The position numbers were made by a program, and so were the translations under genes. DNA of 64,000 nt from Bacillota bacterium (lineage in GTDB: Bacteria > Bacillota > Clostridia > Christensenellales > SZUA-584). The stretch lies in NCBI GenBank assembly GCA_023408075.1, contig JAEYKW010000027.1, positions 62,001-126,000 on the forward strand. The letters run 5' to 3'. Under the pieces are notes generated by a model. That model made no database searches. It was not told the origin of the DNA and saw nothing but the letters and a program-made list of their open reading frames with translations. Positions 41,760 through 50,799 of the stretch are shown here, one piece after another; within the stretch, counting starts at the first letter, position 1, and every line of letters starts with the position of its first letter.

Positions 41760-42155
41760 ATGGAGAATTTCCCGCGCATTGCGCTCGATGCGTTTGTGCT
41801 CGAATGCGCCGACGTGCATTCACTCGCCGATTTTTACTGCTGCCTGCTCGGCTGGCAGAAAGGCTACGACGAAGGCGATGAATGGGTCGATATCTGCTCC
41901 CCGTCCGGCGGGGTTAAAATCGCTTTCCAGAAAAACGAGGGGTATGTGCCGCCTGTCTGGCCGGATGAGCTGGGCGCGCAGCAGCAGATGGCGCATCTTG
42001 ATTTTGTCGTTCAGAACCGTCAGCAGATGGCGCTCGCCGTGGCTCACGCGGTGGCCTGCGGCGCGATGAAAGCGCACATGCAATACAGCGAAGACAAATG
42101 GATCACGATGCTTGACCCGGCAGGGCATCCGTTCTGCTTTGTGGTCTCGCAGTAA
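41760..42155 (+). CDS. VOC family protein
   Basis: The 131-residue protein has the vicinal oxygen chelate fold of glyoxalase/bleomycin-resistance proteins: ECADVHSLADFYCCLLGWQ at the start, MAHLDFVVQNRQQMALAVAH in the middle and WITMLDPAGHPFCFV at the end, which is the second half of the usual paired beta-alpha-beta-beta-beta units. AGGAGG lies well before ATG 41760. Possible roles are a small dioxygenase, a resistance protein or a lyase; nothing nearby decides. Confidence 0.87.
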   Translation: MENFPRIALDAFVLECADVHSLADFYCCLLGWQKGYDEGDEWVDICSPSGGVKIAFQKNEGYVPPVWPDELGAQQQMAHLDFVVQNRQQMALAVAHAVACGAMKAHMQYSEDKWITMLDPAGHPFCFVVSQ

Positions 42156-42311
42156 AAATGCATGAAGCCGGTTATCACGAAAGTGGTAATTTTCGGGATC
42201 GGCTTCGCTGTTGATAGAATAAAACAAGCAGCCATCTGTTGTAAAACACCCCTCGGATTGAGTGCAGAACTATTTTAAAATTCAAAAAAATTTAGATTGG
42301 AGAACGGCGGC

Positions 42312-42656
42312 ATGAAAGACTTCCCCGATTTTATGAAAACAGCGGGCAACCGCGTTCCGACCGGTGCGCAGAACACGCAGGATGTGGAAGGCTATTATTA
42401 CGAAGGACCGGGCGACGGTCAGATGGCGTTCTGGACGTGCCATGCCGACAGGGAATCGCAAAAGCACAGGCATGACTTTGACGAATACACTGTTGTTGTA
42501 TCCGGACAGTATACAGCCTGCTTCGAAGATAAGGAGATCATACTGAATCCCGGGGATGAGCTTTTGGTGCCCGCAGGTACTTTGCAGTGGGGCCGGTGCA
42601 CGGCCGGCACGAGAACAATCCATGCGTTCGGCGGCAAAAGAATCGAAACAGAATAA
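42312..42656 (+). CDS. Cupin domain protein
   Basis: The 114-residue protein has one cupin barrel. The metal-binding set lies in KHRHDFDEYTVVVSGQ, with His, His and Glu, and the later part GDELLVPAGTLQWGRC supplies the second motif, although a His is not seen at its usual end place (Gln-Trp instead). Start ATG 42312 is in frame with a TTG start at 42297; GGAG before it is modest. It is a single gene between a VOC gene and a YdeI-like gene. The ligand is unknown. Confidence 0.83.
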   Translation: MKDFPDFMKTAGNRVPTGAQNTQDVEGYYYEGPGDGQMAFWTCHADRESQKHRHDFDEYTVVVSGQYTACFEDKEIILNPGDELLVPAGTLQWGRCTAGTRTIHAFGGKRIETE

Positions 42657-42804
42657 AATGCGGCAGTATTGCCGTAGGCTTTTCAAGTAACCGTATGACG
42701 TCAGGCCAGGCACACGAATGACAGCGTGGCTGCGATACTGATCGCGGCGGTGGTAACGATGCTCAACGTGATGCCGTTTTTAAGCTATCAGTATGGAGTG
42801 AGAT

Positions 42805-43050
42805 ATGGATTTTTCAAGACTCAAAAGGGATATCCACCCGATACCCGAGGACGTGAAGCGGCGGCTTAACGCCGAAGGCTTGAGGGATGCTTATCATGCG
42901 CGTCCACCGTATCAGCGGAACGATTATATCGGCTGGATTACGCGCGCCAAAAGAGACGAAACGCGCAGCAAACGCATCGGACAGATGATAGAAGAGCTGC
43001 ATGATGGAAATGTTTATATGGGTATGGACTATCATAGGAAGCAGCAGTGA
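42805..43050 (+). CDS. YdeI/OmpD-associated family protein
   Basis: The 81-residue protein matches the C-terminal half of the YdeI/OmpD-associated (bacteriocin-protection) family: PPYQRNDYIGWITRAKRDET and RIGQMIEELHDGNVYMGMDY are its conserved text. Family members elsewhere are around 100-200 residues, so this is a short form. GGAGTGAG lies before ATG 42805. The next gene encodes an SdpI-like protein, also linked to protection from toxins in other bacteria, but a shared role is only an inference. Confidence 0.83.
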   Translation: MDFSRLKRDIHPIPEDVKRRLNAEGLRDAYHARPPYQRNDYIGWITRAKRDETRSKRIGQMIEELHDGNVYMGMDYHRKQQ

Positions 43051-43100
43051 GCTTTTTTACCTGTTATGATATAATGGTTCATACAGCGGGAGGAGTAAAT

Positions 43101-43481
43101 ATGGGTTTTTGGGTTTTCATGACCATTATGGATTTGTTGATACCTTTGGCGATGATTCTTTTGGGCAAGCTGTTTTCGGTTCGAGTGCCGAAAAAAATCA
43201 ACTTCTTGTACGGATACCGCACAACCATGTCGATGAAGAATATGGACACATGGACGTTTGCCCATCAACACTGCGGCCAAAATTGGTTTCGCGTGGGTTT
43301 GGTGATGCTTCCGCTGTCGGCTGCCGCGATGCTCTTTCTTATTGGGCAGGATATGGAGATGATCGGCATATGGGGCGTCATTGTGTGCTTGGTGCAGCTG
43401 GTGGTGATGATCGCGGCTATTTTGCCGACGGAACGTGCGCTCAGACTGAAATTTGATAAGGACGGAAACCCGAGACAGTGA
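43101..43481 (+). CDS. SdpI family membrane protein
   Basis: The 126-residue protein has three membrane helices (about residues 3-23, 62-82 and 88-108). The loop between the first two, NFLYGYRTTMSMKNMDTWTF and AHQHCGQNWFRVG, is the SdpI signature. SdpI in Bacillus protects the cell from its own SdpC toxin and can bind a repressor at the membrane; most homologues are not tied to a toxin. GGGAGGAG lies before ATG 43101. No toxin gene is visible nearby. Confidence 0.88.
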   Translation: MGFWVFMTIMDLLIPLAMILLGKLFSVRVPKKINFLYGYRTTMSMKNMDTWTFAHQHCGQNWFRVGLVMLPLSAAAMLFLIGQDMEMIGIWGVIVCLVQLVVMIAAILPTERALRLKFDKDGNPRQ

Positions 43482-44144
43482 AAACGTAGCAGCGTGCTAT
43501 GCGTTCATAGGCATACAGCATAAAAGAGATGCTGACAAAGCAAAATGCGTCATTCCGATGGCGCGTGAGCGCCAGAGGAATCCCATGGCAAAACGCTTTA
43601 AACGTGGGATCATAGTCACTGCCCAGTCGTCTTGCTATTTCTCACTCAAGATCACAATTGTGACTTTGTCAAGCAATTTAATCGTTGTCGGCGGCATAGT
43701 TTGATGGCTTGCCTGCTATGCTAAGGAGCGAAGCGACGTAACGCCAAAATCATCAGGCGCTGTCCGTGCCAAACGGAAAACCGTAAAGGGGCAATTGTGG
43801 CGGGAAATGAACAGAGACGCCGAAAAGCGTCTCTGCATAGTGTCAAAAAACTCTATTATCGTGGCCCCCTCTGACGATTCCCCATCGGATGGATCAGGGG
43901 GCTGCTACCGATAGGTGACTGGGGGAGAGATAATAGCTTCAAGTGGGTTAAATCAGTCGCTTTTTCCGATACGTCGCACTCATCACGATTCATCTGTGAG
44001 GGACTATTTAGGCTTTATCGACAGCCTTAAGAGATGCCGAAAGGCGCCTCTGTTTTTATCGGTCATATCATTTATAAGACAGTTATGCTGTCCGGCAAAC
44101 GGCTCGAGTGTGACGGATGGCATCTGTGTTTCCTCCTTAAGCCA
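43482..44144. repeat. Intergenic region with two dispersed repeats
   Basis: There is no supported gene in this 660-bp gap. From about 43527 to 43740 it holds a diverged inverted copy of the repeat at 12541: GCTGACAAAG, GTCATTCCGATGGCG, GAGGAATCCCATG and, further on, ATGCTAAGGAGCGAAGCGAC. From about 43812 to 44065 there is a copy of the block at 7925-8152: TTATCGTGGCCCCCTCTGACG and CGATAGGTGACTGGGGGAGA, flanked this time by the hairpins GAGACGCC-GAAAA-GCGTCTC and AGATGCC-GAAA-GGCGCCT. The flanking hairpins differ in sequence from those at 7.9 kb but have the same layout. Confidence 0.6.
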
Positions 44145-44603
44145 TTATTTGAGCACGAATACGATCTTGGTCAGCAGCTCGCCTTCGCTGACTTCCATCG
44201 GTGAATTGAAATAATGCTCGTAGCAGATGCCTGACGGCTCATACCCTTGCTCGGCGACCCATGCGGTGAGCGCCGTGTATATCGGCTCCATTTTCGCGTA
44301 CGGCCCTTTGAACATCGCGACCGCCTGCTTGCCCGCGGGGATCACGCCCGGTTTGATGTCGCCCTTGGCCGGATACGGCTTTGATACGGGGAACCCCATT
44401 TCAACATCGAGGTTTTCCATATCCATGTTGAAATACGCGGTGTAAGGCGCATCCTTGGGTGTTTCGCCGATCTCCTGCATGTAGGCGGCAATCGCCATGT
44501 ACGCTTTGCCGATCTCCTGCGGCAGGTTGCTTACCGCCGTGTGCGTGCGAATGGCCAGCACGGGCTGCTCTCCTGCGTCGATGATTTGAAACGAATCGTT
44601 CAT
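44145..44603 (-). CDS. GyrI-like small-molecule-binding domain protein
   Basis: The protein of about 152 residues matches the GyrI-like/AraC effector-binding fold: EQPVLAIRTHTAVSNLPQEI at the start, AYFNMDMENLDVEMGFPVSK in the middle and the end motif MFKGPYAKMEPIY with CYEHYFNSPMEV. These domains bind small hydrophobic or cationic compounds. GAGGAGG is 7 bases before ATG 44603; ATG 44606 is an alternative. No DNA-binding part is attached. It is convergent with the repeats and lies 65 bp downstream of a WYL regulator in the same orientation, which could control it. Confidence 0.86.
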   Translation of the reverse strand: MNDSFQIIDAGEQPVLAIRTHTAVSNLPQEIGKAYMAIAAYMQEIGETPKDAPYTAYFNMDMENLDVEMGFPVSKPYPAKGDIKPGVIPAGKQAVAMFKGPYAKMEPIYTALTAWVAEQGYEPSGICYEHYFNSPMEVSEGELLTKIVFVLK

Positions 44604-44667
44604 CATTGTGCCTCCTCAGTATTTTTCCTGATTGTAGCACAGCGAACCTGACAGCTATGTGTCATGT

Positions 44668-45597
44668 TCAATCCGAATATTTCCGGTAAATTTCATGCGC
44701 GATGTCTTTGAGCAGCGCGCGGATACGCGGCGGCGATACGACCTCAACCTGATTGCCAAAGCTCAACAGAAAGCCGATGGTCTGGTAGTTGTCCGGCAGC
44801 AGAGTCTGCGCCAGCAGGCGCCCGTCCTCGGCTTCTTCAAGATCCCACCACTCAGCAATGATGTCTTCCATCTGCCGCGTAAATATCAGCTTTAAGTTCA
44901 CCATATTGGCGCTGCCTTGCCACTGTGCCTGCTGCGCCGCCTGCTCGACGGGCACCGCGTGCGGAACGAACTTTTCGCCGCTGAGCGCCAGCTCTCTGAT
45001 GCGCGCAACCTTGAAGTAGCGAAAGCTCTGCCGCAGGCCGCACCATGCGTAAAGGTACCACTTCTGGCTTTTCAGCATCAGCGAATACGGCTCGGCGGTG
45101 CGCGCCGTGCGGCTGCCTTGAGAATCGGTGTATGTGAAAGTTAATGTCTTCGAGGTTTCAATCGCTTCGCGGATCAGCGAGAGCTTTTGTTTGGCCGCCT
45201 CGTCTTCGTGCCACGGGCTAAGGTCAATCACGAACTGGCGCATCTTCGTATCAAGGCTATTAAGCTGCGCGGCGTTGAGCGTGTTCTTGAGCTTTTCCAT
45301 CAGCACCTCACGGCTGCTCCCGCTGATTGTGCCCTCAAGGCCTTTGAGGGCAGACAATACCGCCGCCATTTCGTCGCTGTTAAGCACGCTTTTGTCAATG
45401 CGGTAGCCGGGCGATATGCCGATGCCGCCGCCGCTGCCCTGATAGGTGACGACGGGTATGCCCGCAAGGTTGATCGCGTCCACATCGCGCAGTATGGTGC
45501 GCACCGAGACATCGAACTTTTCCGCGAGCTCCTTGGCCGAGACGCGTTCGCGCCGCAGCAGCATCACAATGATGGCAACGAGCCTGTCCGTCTTCAC
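44668..45597 (-). CDS. YafY-type HTH and WYL domain transcriptional regulator
   Basis: The 309-residue protein begins with an HTH_11 winged helix (ERVSAKELAEKFDVSVRTIL), followed by the WYL domain (SLMLKSQKWYLYAWCGLRQ carries the W-Y-L text) and a C-terminal WCX region. WYL proteins sense nucleotides or nucleic acid fragments and often control defence and stress genes. Start is GTG 45597 with AAGGCGG upstream. It is about 160 bp upstream of the tRNA-Ala gene and faces away from it, and the presumed defence cassette lies just beyond; control of that cassette is possible but not shown. Confidence 0.92.
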   Translation of the reverse strand: MKTDRLVAIIVMLLRRERVSAKELAEKFDVSVRTILRDVDAINLAGIPVVTYQGSGGGIGISPGYRIDKSVLNSDEMAAVLSALKGLEGTISGSSREVLMEKLKNTLNAAQLNSLDTKMRQFVIDLSPWHEDEAAKQKLSLIREAIETSKTLTFTYTDSQGSRTARTAEPYSLMLKSQKWYLYAWCGLRQSFRYFKVARIRELALSGEKFVPHAVPVEQAAQQAQWQGSANMVNLKLIFTRQMEDIIAEWWDLEEAEDGRLLAQTLLPDNYQTIGFLLSFGNQVEVVSPPRIRALLKDIAHEIYRKYSD

Positions 45598-45715
45598 AGC
45601 GCCGCCGCCTTAACGTTAATGGACATGAAGAGACCTCCGAATTCTGATGCGATTATTATACTGTAATAATAAGGATGTGACCATGATAATTCATAAAATA
45701 ATGCGAAGCAACCTA

Positions 45716-45744
45716 TTGCGCGGGACAAAAAAATACGTTATAAT
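45716..45744 (+). promoter_or_regulatory. Promoter of tRNA-Ala
   Basis: TTGCGC, a 17-base spacer and TATAAT lie 14 bases before the tRNA 5' end. Confidence 0.8.
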
Positions 45745-45758
45745 ACGGTTCTGGATAT

Positions 45759-45834
45759 GGGGCATTGGCTCAGCTGGTAGAGCGCTGCGTTCGCAATGCA
45801 GAGGTCAGCGGTTCGATCCCGCTATGCTCCACCA
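45759..45834 (+). tRNA. tRNA-Ala (anticodon CGC)
   Basis: The 76-base cloverleaf has acceptor arms GGGGCAT and ATGCTCC, discriminator A and encoded CCA. The anticodon stem CTGCG/TGCAG holds TTCGCAA, giving CGC, and the T arm is GCGGTTCGATCCCGC. It reads GCG. Its 3' end and terminator are copied further downstream, marking it as a probable integration site. Confidence 0.96.
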
Positions 45835-45866
45835 AAGGCACTGAAGTGATTCGGTGTCTTTTTTGT
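45824..45866 (+). other. tRNA-Ala 3' end plus terminator: probable attachment site (left)
   Basis: The tRNA acceptor end ATGCTCCACCA is joined to AAGGCACTGAAGTGATTCGG and TGTCTTTTTT, a terminator with arms AGGCACTGAA and TTCGGTGTCT. The whole block recurs with one mismatch at 59713-59753 and in a weaker form at about 51558-51597. Repeats of a tRNA 3' end are the classic footprint of integrating islands. Confidence 0.75.
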
Positions 45867-46194
45867 TGCTGAAAGTTATATTTTTTGTGAAGTTTAGGCA
45901 AGTGTATGTGGCGGATGTTGCGCTCTGGTAATGGCGGCAGATGAGGTCTGCGATGGTGACATTGTGCCAATATAGGTCTAATTCTTCTTGAACAGATAAG
46001 TCTTTGTTTTTCATAATACTATACTTGTTTTATCGTTTATAGATACTTATATAGTATTTTAACAAAAATCCAGATAATAAAAGTAAGCTATTATTTGCGA
46101 TAATTCAAATACCGTCGTCTTCCTTTTTGTTTTTTCTCATGATATACTCTGACTACGGCAAATTATTACTGTTAGTAATAGAAAGGGGTATGTA
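45867..46194. other. AT-rich leader of the island
   Basis: No secure gene lies in this 330-bp stretch. An open frame on the minus strand (about 45846-46014, product starting MKNKDLSVQEELDLYWHN) lacks a good ribosome binding site and runs into the tRNA terminator; it may be a remnant of an island gene. The last 100 bases hold AT-rich promoter-like text, with TTGCGATAATTCAAAT and ATGATATACTC upstream of the methyltransferase gene. Confidence 0.4.
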
Positions 46195-47598
46195 GTGAAA
46201 GATAATTGCAAAATTTCAACCCCTGAATATATTGTAGAAAAAATGCTTGATATTGCTGGATATACATATGATTTAGATGGAAAAAGAGTTTTAGAGAATT
46301 CATGCGGAGATGGAAATATACTTAGCGTTATTGTGAAAAGATATATTTGTGACGGAATAAGTCGAGGATTAAGTTTAGAAAAAATCCATATTGGGCTTCA
46401 AAATGATATATGGGCAACAGAAGTAGATCCTTTGCGTGCTCTGCAATGTAAGAATAAATTAGATGATATAGCTAGAAGACACGGATTATATAACATTAAT
46501 TGGAACATTGAAACAAACGATAGCTTAACAAAAGCATATGATTTTAAGTTTCGCTTTGTAATCGGAAATCCTCCTTATATTTCCTATTGGAAGCTTAAAG
46601 AAAGCGTTCGTTCCTATGTGAAGAATACTTTTTCTGTTTGTAAGCAAGGAAGCTTTGATTATTGTTACGCATTTATAGAATCTGGGATCAAACATTTAGA
46701 AGAGCAAGGAAAAATGGTTTATTTAATTCCTAATAGTATTTTTAAAGTTAAATTTGGAAGGACGCTAAGAGAATTATTACTCAAAGACCTTTCTCATATC
46801 ATCGACTATACAACCAAAAAAATATTTGATGAAGCCCTTACGTCTTCCGCAATTATAAAAATTGATAAGGGAAATAATCGAAATACAATTAAGTACCATG
46901 ATGTAGTTTCAAATAAGGTCTTAATTATTAATAAAAAGTCTTTGGATAATAATAAATGGACCTTTGAATCTATAAGTAAAGCTGAAAAGGTATTTGGTGA
47001 TTATTTTCATGTAGCTACAAGTATTGCCACACAAAAAAATGACGTATTTGTATTATCAGAATTTGATGATTGTGAAGAATATATTGAATCTGACCACTAT
47101 AAAATTGAAAAAAAGATATTAAGAAAAGCGTATAGTCCACGTAATCGGCATATTAATAAAACTGAATATATTATTTTCCCGTATTATTTTCTTCAAGGAC
47201 AACTTATGCGTTATTCTGAAGATGAATTAGAGAAACTATTTCCCTATTGCTATATTTATTTGAAAAACAAAAAGGATGTTTTGCTTAAGCGTGATTCTGA
47301 TAAGAATGCGGCGTGGTACGAGTTTGGTCGTTCTCAAGCGCTTGCTCATTTGAATCAAGAAAAGCTCATGCTCTCAACAGTAATAACAAAAAGTGTAAAA
47401 GTGTATCAGTTAGCTCAAGACGAGATACCATACTCAGGTATTTATATAACCGCTAAATCTAATATGGACTTAACTGAAGCGCACACTATTCTTGAAAGCC
47501 ATGATTTTTTTAGTTATATAAAAAAAGTGGGGATAAACGCCAGCGGAGATTCTATAAGGATTTCGTGTAGAGATGTGAGCGATTATACGTTTGTTTAA
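46195..47598 (+). CDS. N6-adenine-specific DNA methyltransferase
   Basis: The 467-residue protein has the SAM-binding loop RVLENSCGDGNILSVIV (about residue 32) and the catalytic motif IGNPPYISYWKL (about residue 125), typical of Eco57I/TaqI-like N6-adenine methyltransferases. The C-terminal half (about 270-467) is likely the target-recognition domain. It starts with GTG 46195 after AAAGGGG. It is the first gene of an AT-rich four-gene cassette that starts just after tRNA-Ala; a GHKL ATPase gene follows at 12 bp. In such a setting it would mark host DNA, with the downstream HNH protein as the cutting partner. It is not a fused type IIG enzyme, as no nuclease motif is seen. Confidence 0.9.
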   Translation: MKDNCKISTPEYIVEKMLDIAGYTYDLDGKRVLENSCGDGNILSVIVKRYICDGISRGLSLEKIHIGLQNDIWATEVDPLRALQCKNKLDDIARRHGLYNINWNIETNDSLTKAYDFKFRFVIGNPPYISYWKLKESVRSYVKNTFSVCKQGSFDYCYAFIESGIKHLEEQGKMVYLIPNSIFKVKFGRTLRELLLKDLSHIIDYTTKKIFDEALTSSAIIKIDKGNNRNTIKYHDVVSNKVLIINKKSLDNNKWTFESISKAEKVFGDYFHVATSIATQKNDVFVLSEFDDCEEYIESDHYKIEKKILRKAYSPRNRHINKTEYIIFPYYFLQGQLMRYSEDELEKLFPYCYIYLKNKKDVLLKRDSDKNAAWYEFGRSQALAHLNQEKLMLSTVITKSVKVYQLAQDEIPYSGIYITAKSNMDLTEAHTILESHDFFSYIKKVGINASGDSIRISCRDVSDYTFV

Positions 47599-47610
47599 TG
47601 GGGAAGTAAT

Positions 47611-50121
47611 ATGGAGAACATTCGTTTTGAGGTTAGCGCAAAAACTGCGCGATTAATCGGAAGAGAAAATATTGCAGGAGTTGACGGTGCGATTAGTGAG
47701 CTGGTCAAGAATGCCTATGATGCTGATGCCACCTGCGTATGCCTTAGGTTTGACATGCCTTTTCCGAGGATACCATCGACAATTGAGTCTAGTCTAGCAA
47801 ATAAGGTTTTTAATAATAAAGAAAAAGCGTACCTTCTTAAATTCTACTCATTTGATACCAGTATACTGACTCTTAAAAAAGATATGTCACTAGAAGAAAG
47901 TGAAGAATTAACACGATTTCTTTTTTCAAAAAATACCATTATCATTGCAGATAATGGTCACGGAATGGATAGGAAAATATTAACAAGCGCTTGGATGAAT
48001 ATTGGGACAAGTAATAAAGAAATTGATAGACAAAGCAGCAAAGGGCGCATTAAAACAGGTGAAAAGGGCATAGGTCGCTTCGCACTGGATAAGTTATCTT
48101 TGCAGACGTTAGCAATATCTAAAAATAGTCAGGATGAGCTTTTAAAATGGTTTATTGATTGGGAACAATTCGAGAGAGTGACATTGTTGAATGAAGTCAG
48201 TGCTTCTTTGGAAATATCTGAGCAGTTATATATTGAGGAAGTCAAAAAGTATTTTCCAAACTTTGATCGGGATTTAAGCAGTTATAATTGGGAGACGGGA
48301 ACACTTATAGGCTTGTCCCCAACACGTGAGCAATGGAGCGATTTGCTTTTTGGTAAAGTGAACAAGGCGTTAAAGAATATTTATCCGACTCAGTATGCTA
48401 AACTTGACGATATTTTTGATATATATGTTGATAATACTTATTTTTCTGGATATTCCTATAGAAATGAAAAGATGTCTTTGACAAAAAAAGATTATGATTA
48501 CAGAATTAATGCTAGATTTGATGGAATTAGAATATTACATGTTGAATTAACAAGAAACGAAGTAAGCATAAATAACTCTGTTACAAAACAAAAGATTAAT
48601 AATAAAGAATATACTTTTCCTTTAAATGACTTCTGGCAAAGGGAAGCCTTTAAACTGGCTGGCTACCAGCGTAAGGAATTTGAAGGTACCCGACACTTTG
48701 ATGTTAATTTGGAGTTTCAAGATATCAAGGGTAAGAACTCATTGAATTCTGTCGGGGAATTCGCTTTTGAGCTGTTTTTTTTGAAATCAACTAAAAGCCC
48801 GATGGATATTATTAAACCAGTTGTGGCTTCAAGACGGAAATCTATACTAAAAGATTATTCAGGAATCAAGCTATATAGGGATGGATTTAAGGTAAGACCT
48901 TACGGTGATGAGGGTGCCTTGTTTGACTGGTTAAAGCTTGGGGAGCGAGCTCAAAAGAGTCCAGCATCAGTAGGACATAGTGAAGGCTCTTGGCGCGTAA
49001 TGCCATATCAGATAATGGGATCGGTTAACATCTCAAGGGACGGAAACCCTTACTTAGTTGATATGGCTAATCGCGAATCATTAACTCAGAATGAATGCTA
49101 TGAATTATTTATTTCAATAATACAAGTAGCTATTTCGCGTTTTGAAAATGATAGGCAATATTTTTTCCGTGAGCTTGCGAAGTGGACAGAATTGAAGGAG
49201 AAATCTTTGCAGCCATCTTCTCAGGTCATTGATTCATTAAAGCACAAAGGCAATGAGGGCAGTGGGAGCAATGGGACAGATGTCAATAGCTCAACTCAGG
49301 AGCAGCATAATTCTGGCGGTGATTCTAAAAAAGAGTATTCTACTGAGGAATATGAAAACACAGTACTCTTTTTAGATAAATCTAAAGAGAGAGAAGTACG
49401 CACTAATCAGACATTGATGATATTTAGCTCTGCCGGTATAATGACAAATACTTTTTCGCATGAATTACAACGAATAGCAAACCATGCGGGTAATCGGATG
49501 CAACAGCTTGAGGTTTGTATTGAACGATTATTAGACAGAAAAGAATATGTTGGAGACCCTGATTTTAACCCTTTTTTCTATATTAGGGAAATTGAAAAAA
49601 CAGATATATTAATTGAGTCGTGGATTAATGTTATTATGAATGGTGTGAATGATGATAGCTTTCAAAAAAAGGATTTTAATATTTACGAATTAACAGAAGA
49701 CATAGTGGAACTGTGGAAGCCGCTGCTGCATAAGAAATTTATAGAGATCACTTTTTCCAGCGTTAATAAAAAAATCATTACACAGATGGCGGAAGTTGAT
49801 CTGCATATTATTTTGAATAACTTTATATTGAACTCATCATGGTTTTTGGAATCTTCATCAAACAAGCGTTTAATTAATATAATTCTTACAGATGAGGACG
49901 ATAGGATTAGATTTTTGTTGGAAAATAACGGCCCTCCGATAAGTGACAAATATCTCGATAATCTTGATCTGATTTTTGAAGCTGGTGAAACGACTAAGCC
50001 TGATGGAACGGGTGTTGGTCTTTGGATCGTGAGAGAAGTTGTATCGAGATTATGGGGAGAAATACATGCTATGGATAGGCAAGTAGGTTTTGGGATAGAA
50101 TTATCGATACCAAAACAATAG
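47611..50121 (+). CDS. Protein with two GHKL ATPase modules and a histidine-kinase-like core
   Basis: The 836-residue protein has an N-terminal HSP90/MutL/MORC-type GHKL domain: the N box ELVKNAYDADA (Asn34), the G1 box IADNGHGMD (near 114) and GEKGIGRFALDKLS (near 150). A middle region (about 200-560) has no assignment. The C-terminal third looks like a histidine kinase: FSHELQRIANHAGNRM has a candidate phospho-His at 617, then INNFILN-like text (IILNNFILNSSWF, near 736) and DGTGVGLWIVREV (near 798). The two modules in one chain are unusual. The next gene is a receiver-domain protein, so phosphotransfer is possible. MORC/MutL-like ATPases occur in restriction-modification operons, which suits its place between a methyltransferase and a nuclease gene. 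Confidence 0.85.
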   Translation: MENIRFEVSAKTARLIGRENIAGVDGAISELVKNAYDADATCVCLRFDMPFPRIPSTIESSLANKVFNNKEKAYLLKFYSFDTSILTLKKDMSLEESEELTRFLFSKNTIIIADNGHGMDRKILTSAWMNIGTSNKEIDRQSSKGRIKTGEKGIGRFALDKLSLQTLAISKNSQDELLKWFIDWEQFERVTLLNEVSASLEISEQLYIEEVKKYFPNFDRDLSSYNWETGTLIGLSPTREQWSDLLFGKVNKALKNIYPTQYAKLDDIFDIYVDNTYFSGYSYRNEKMSLTKKDYDYRINARFDGIRILHVELTRNEVSINNSVTKQKINNKEYTFPLNDFWQREAFKLAGYQRKEFEGTRHFDVNLEFQDIKGKNSLNSVGEFAFELFFLKSTKSPMDIIKPVVASRRKSILKDYSGIKLYRDGFKVRPYGDEGALFDWLKLGERAQKSPASVGHSEGSWRVMPYQIMGSVNISRDGNPYLVDMANRESLTQNECYELFISIIQVAISRFENDRQYFFRELAKWTELKEKSLQPSSQVIDSLKHKGNEGSGSNGTDVNSSTQEQHNSGGDSKKEYSTEEYENTVLFLDKSKEREVRTNQTLMIFSSAGIMTNTFSHELQRIANHAGNRMQQLEVCIERLLDRKEYVGDPDFNPFFYIREIEKTDILIESWINVIMNGVNDDSFQKKDFNIYELTEDIVELWKPLLHKKFIEITFSSVNKKIITQMAEVDLHIILNNFILNSSWFLESSSNKRLINIILTDEDDRIRFLLENNGPPISDKYLDNLDLIFEAGETTKPDGTGVGLWIVREVVSRLWGEIHAMDRQVGFGIELSIPKQ

Positions 50122-50132
50122 GAGGGTAGATT

Positions 50133-50795
50133 ATGTTTACTATTGGCTTAATTGATGAAGAAGATTTACAACTCAGAACGATAAGAGCAACTATAAAAGA
50201 GAATACTCCTACGGGAAAAGAGTCTCCAAATTTTAAAGTATATGAGCTTCTTGGAACTGCCGCTACTTTAACAAAGAGTATTGTAGATCAGATTATTAAT
50301 GATATAATTATGGGAGCTATAGCTAGTCTTATTATTGATTATAAGATCATGATTGATACAGCAATGGTTGAAGGAACAGATATTTATAAAATAATCATTG
50401 AAACAGTTCCCCAGTTTCCGCTCATTATTCTCACTGATGTCCCAGATGCATGTTATAAAAAAGCTTTTATTGATGCGGACAAAATTTATAGAAAGAGCGA
50501 ATTCTTTAAAGTCAAGACTGATTATTCAAGAGAAAAAGTTATAAACATTTTTCGAAATGCAGAACGTTATCTTGAACAACGTGAAAGCTTAACCCTAATA
50601 ATTGACACACTCAAAGAAAAACTGCTTAGTGAAGGAGTTACGCCTGAGATTTTTGAGGAACTCTTATCGACTGAAAGTGAATTAAGCAGCTTTAGCCCTC
50701 AGGGCCTATCTGAGCTTGAAAAAGCATTTAAGGCAGAACAATTGCAGGAAGTTGTTAAGATTCTTGAACAGGCAAATAAACTGATCGAGGACTAA
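50133..50795 (+). CDS. Receiver-domain protein of the island cassette
   Basis: The 220-residue protein has a diverged receiver domain in its first 130 residues with the full catalytic set: Asp8/Glu9 in GLIDEEDLQ, phospho-acceptor Asp69 in SLIIDYKIM, Thr101 in LIILTDVPD and Lys121 in KIYRKSEFF. A loop of about 25 residues after the first helix is longer than usual. The C-terminal part (about 130-220) is helical and rich in charged residues, with no DNA-binding domain. It is 11 bp after the kinase-like gene with an AGGAGG site. It may be the phosphate acceptor that switches the nuclease or the ATPase. Not all predicted receivers are phosphorylated; that remains to be tested. Confidence 0.8.
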   Translation: MFTIGLIDEEDLQLRTIRATIKENTPTGKESPNFKVYELLGTAATLTKSIVDQIINDIIMGAIASLIIDYKIMIDTAMVEGTDIYKIIIETVPQFPLIILTDVPDACYKKAFIDADKIYRKSEFFKVKTDYSREKVINIFRNAERYLEQRESLTLIIDTLKEKLLSEGVTPEIFEELLSTESELSSFSPQGLSELEKAFKAEQLQEVVKILEQANKLIED

Positions 50796-50799
50796 GCTT

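Noticed and set aside
45805..46014. Minus-strand frame that runs into the tRNA-Ala terminator
   Set aside because: It has no ribosome binding site and overlaps the tRNA; it may be a remnant of an island gene, but I cannot support it as a gene.
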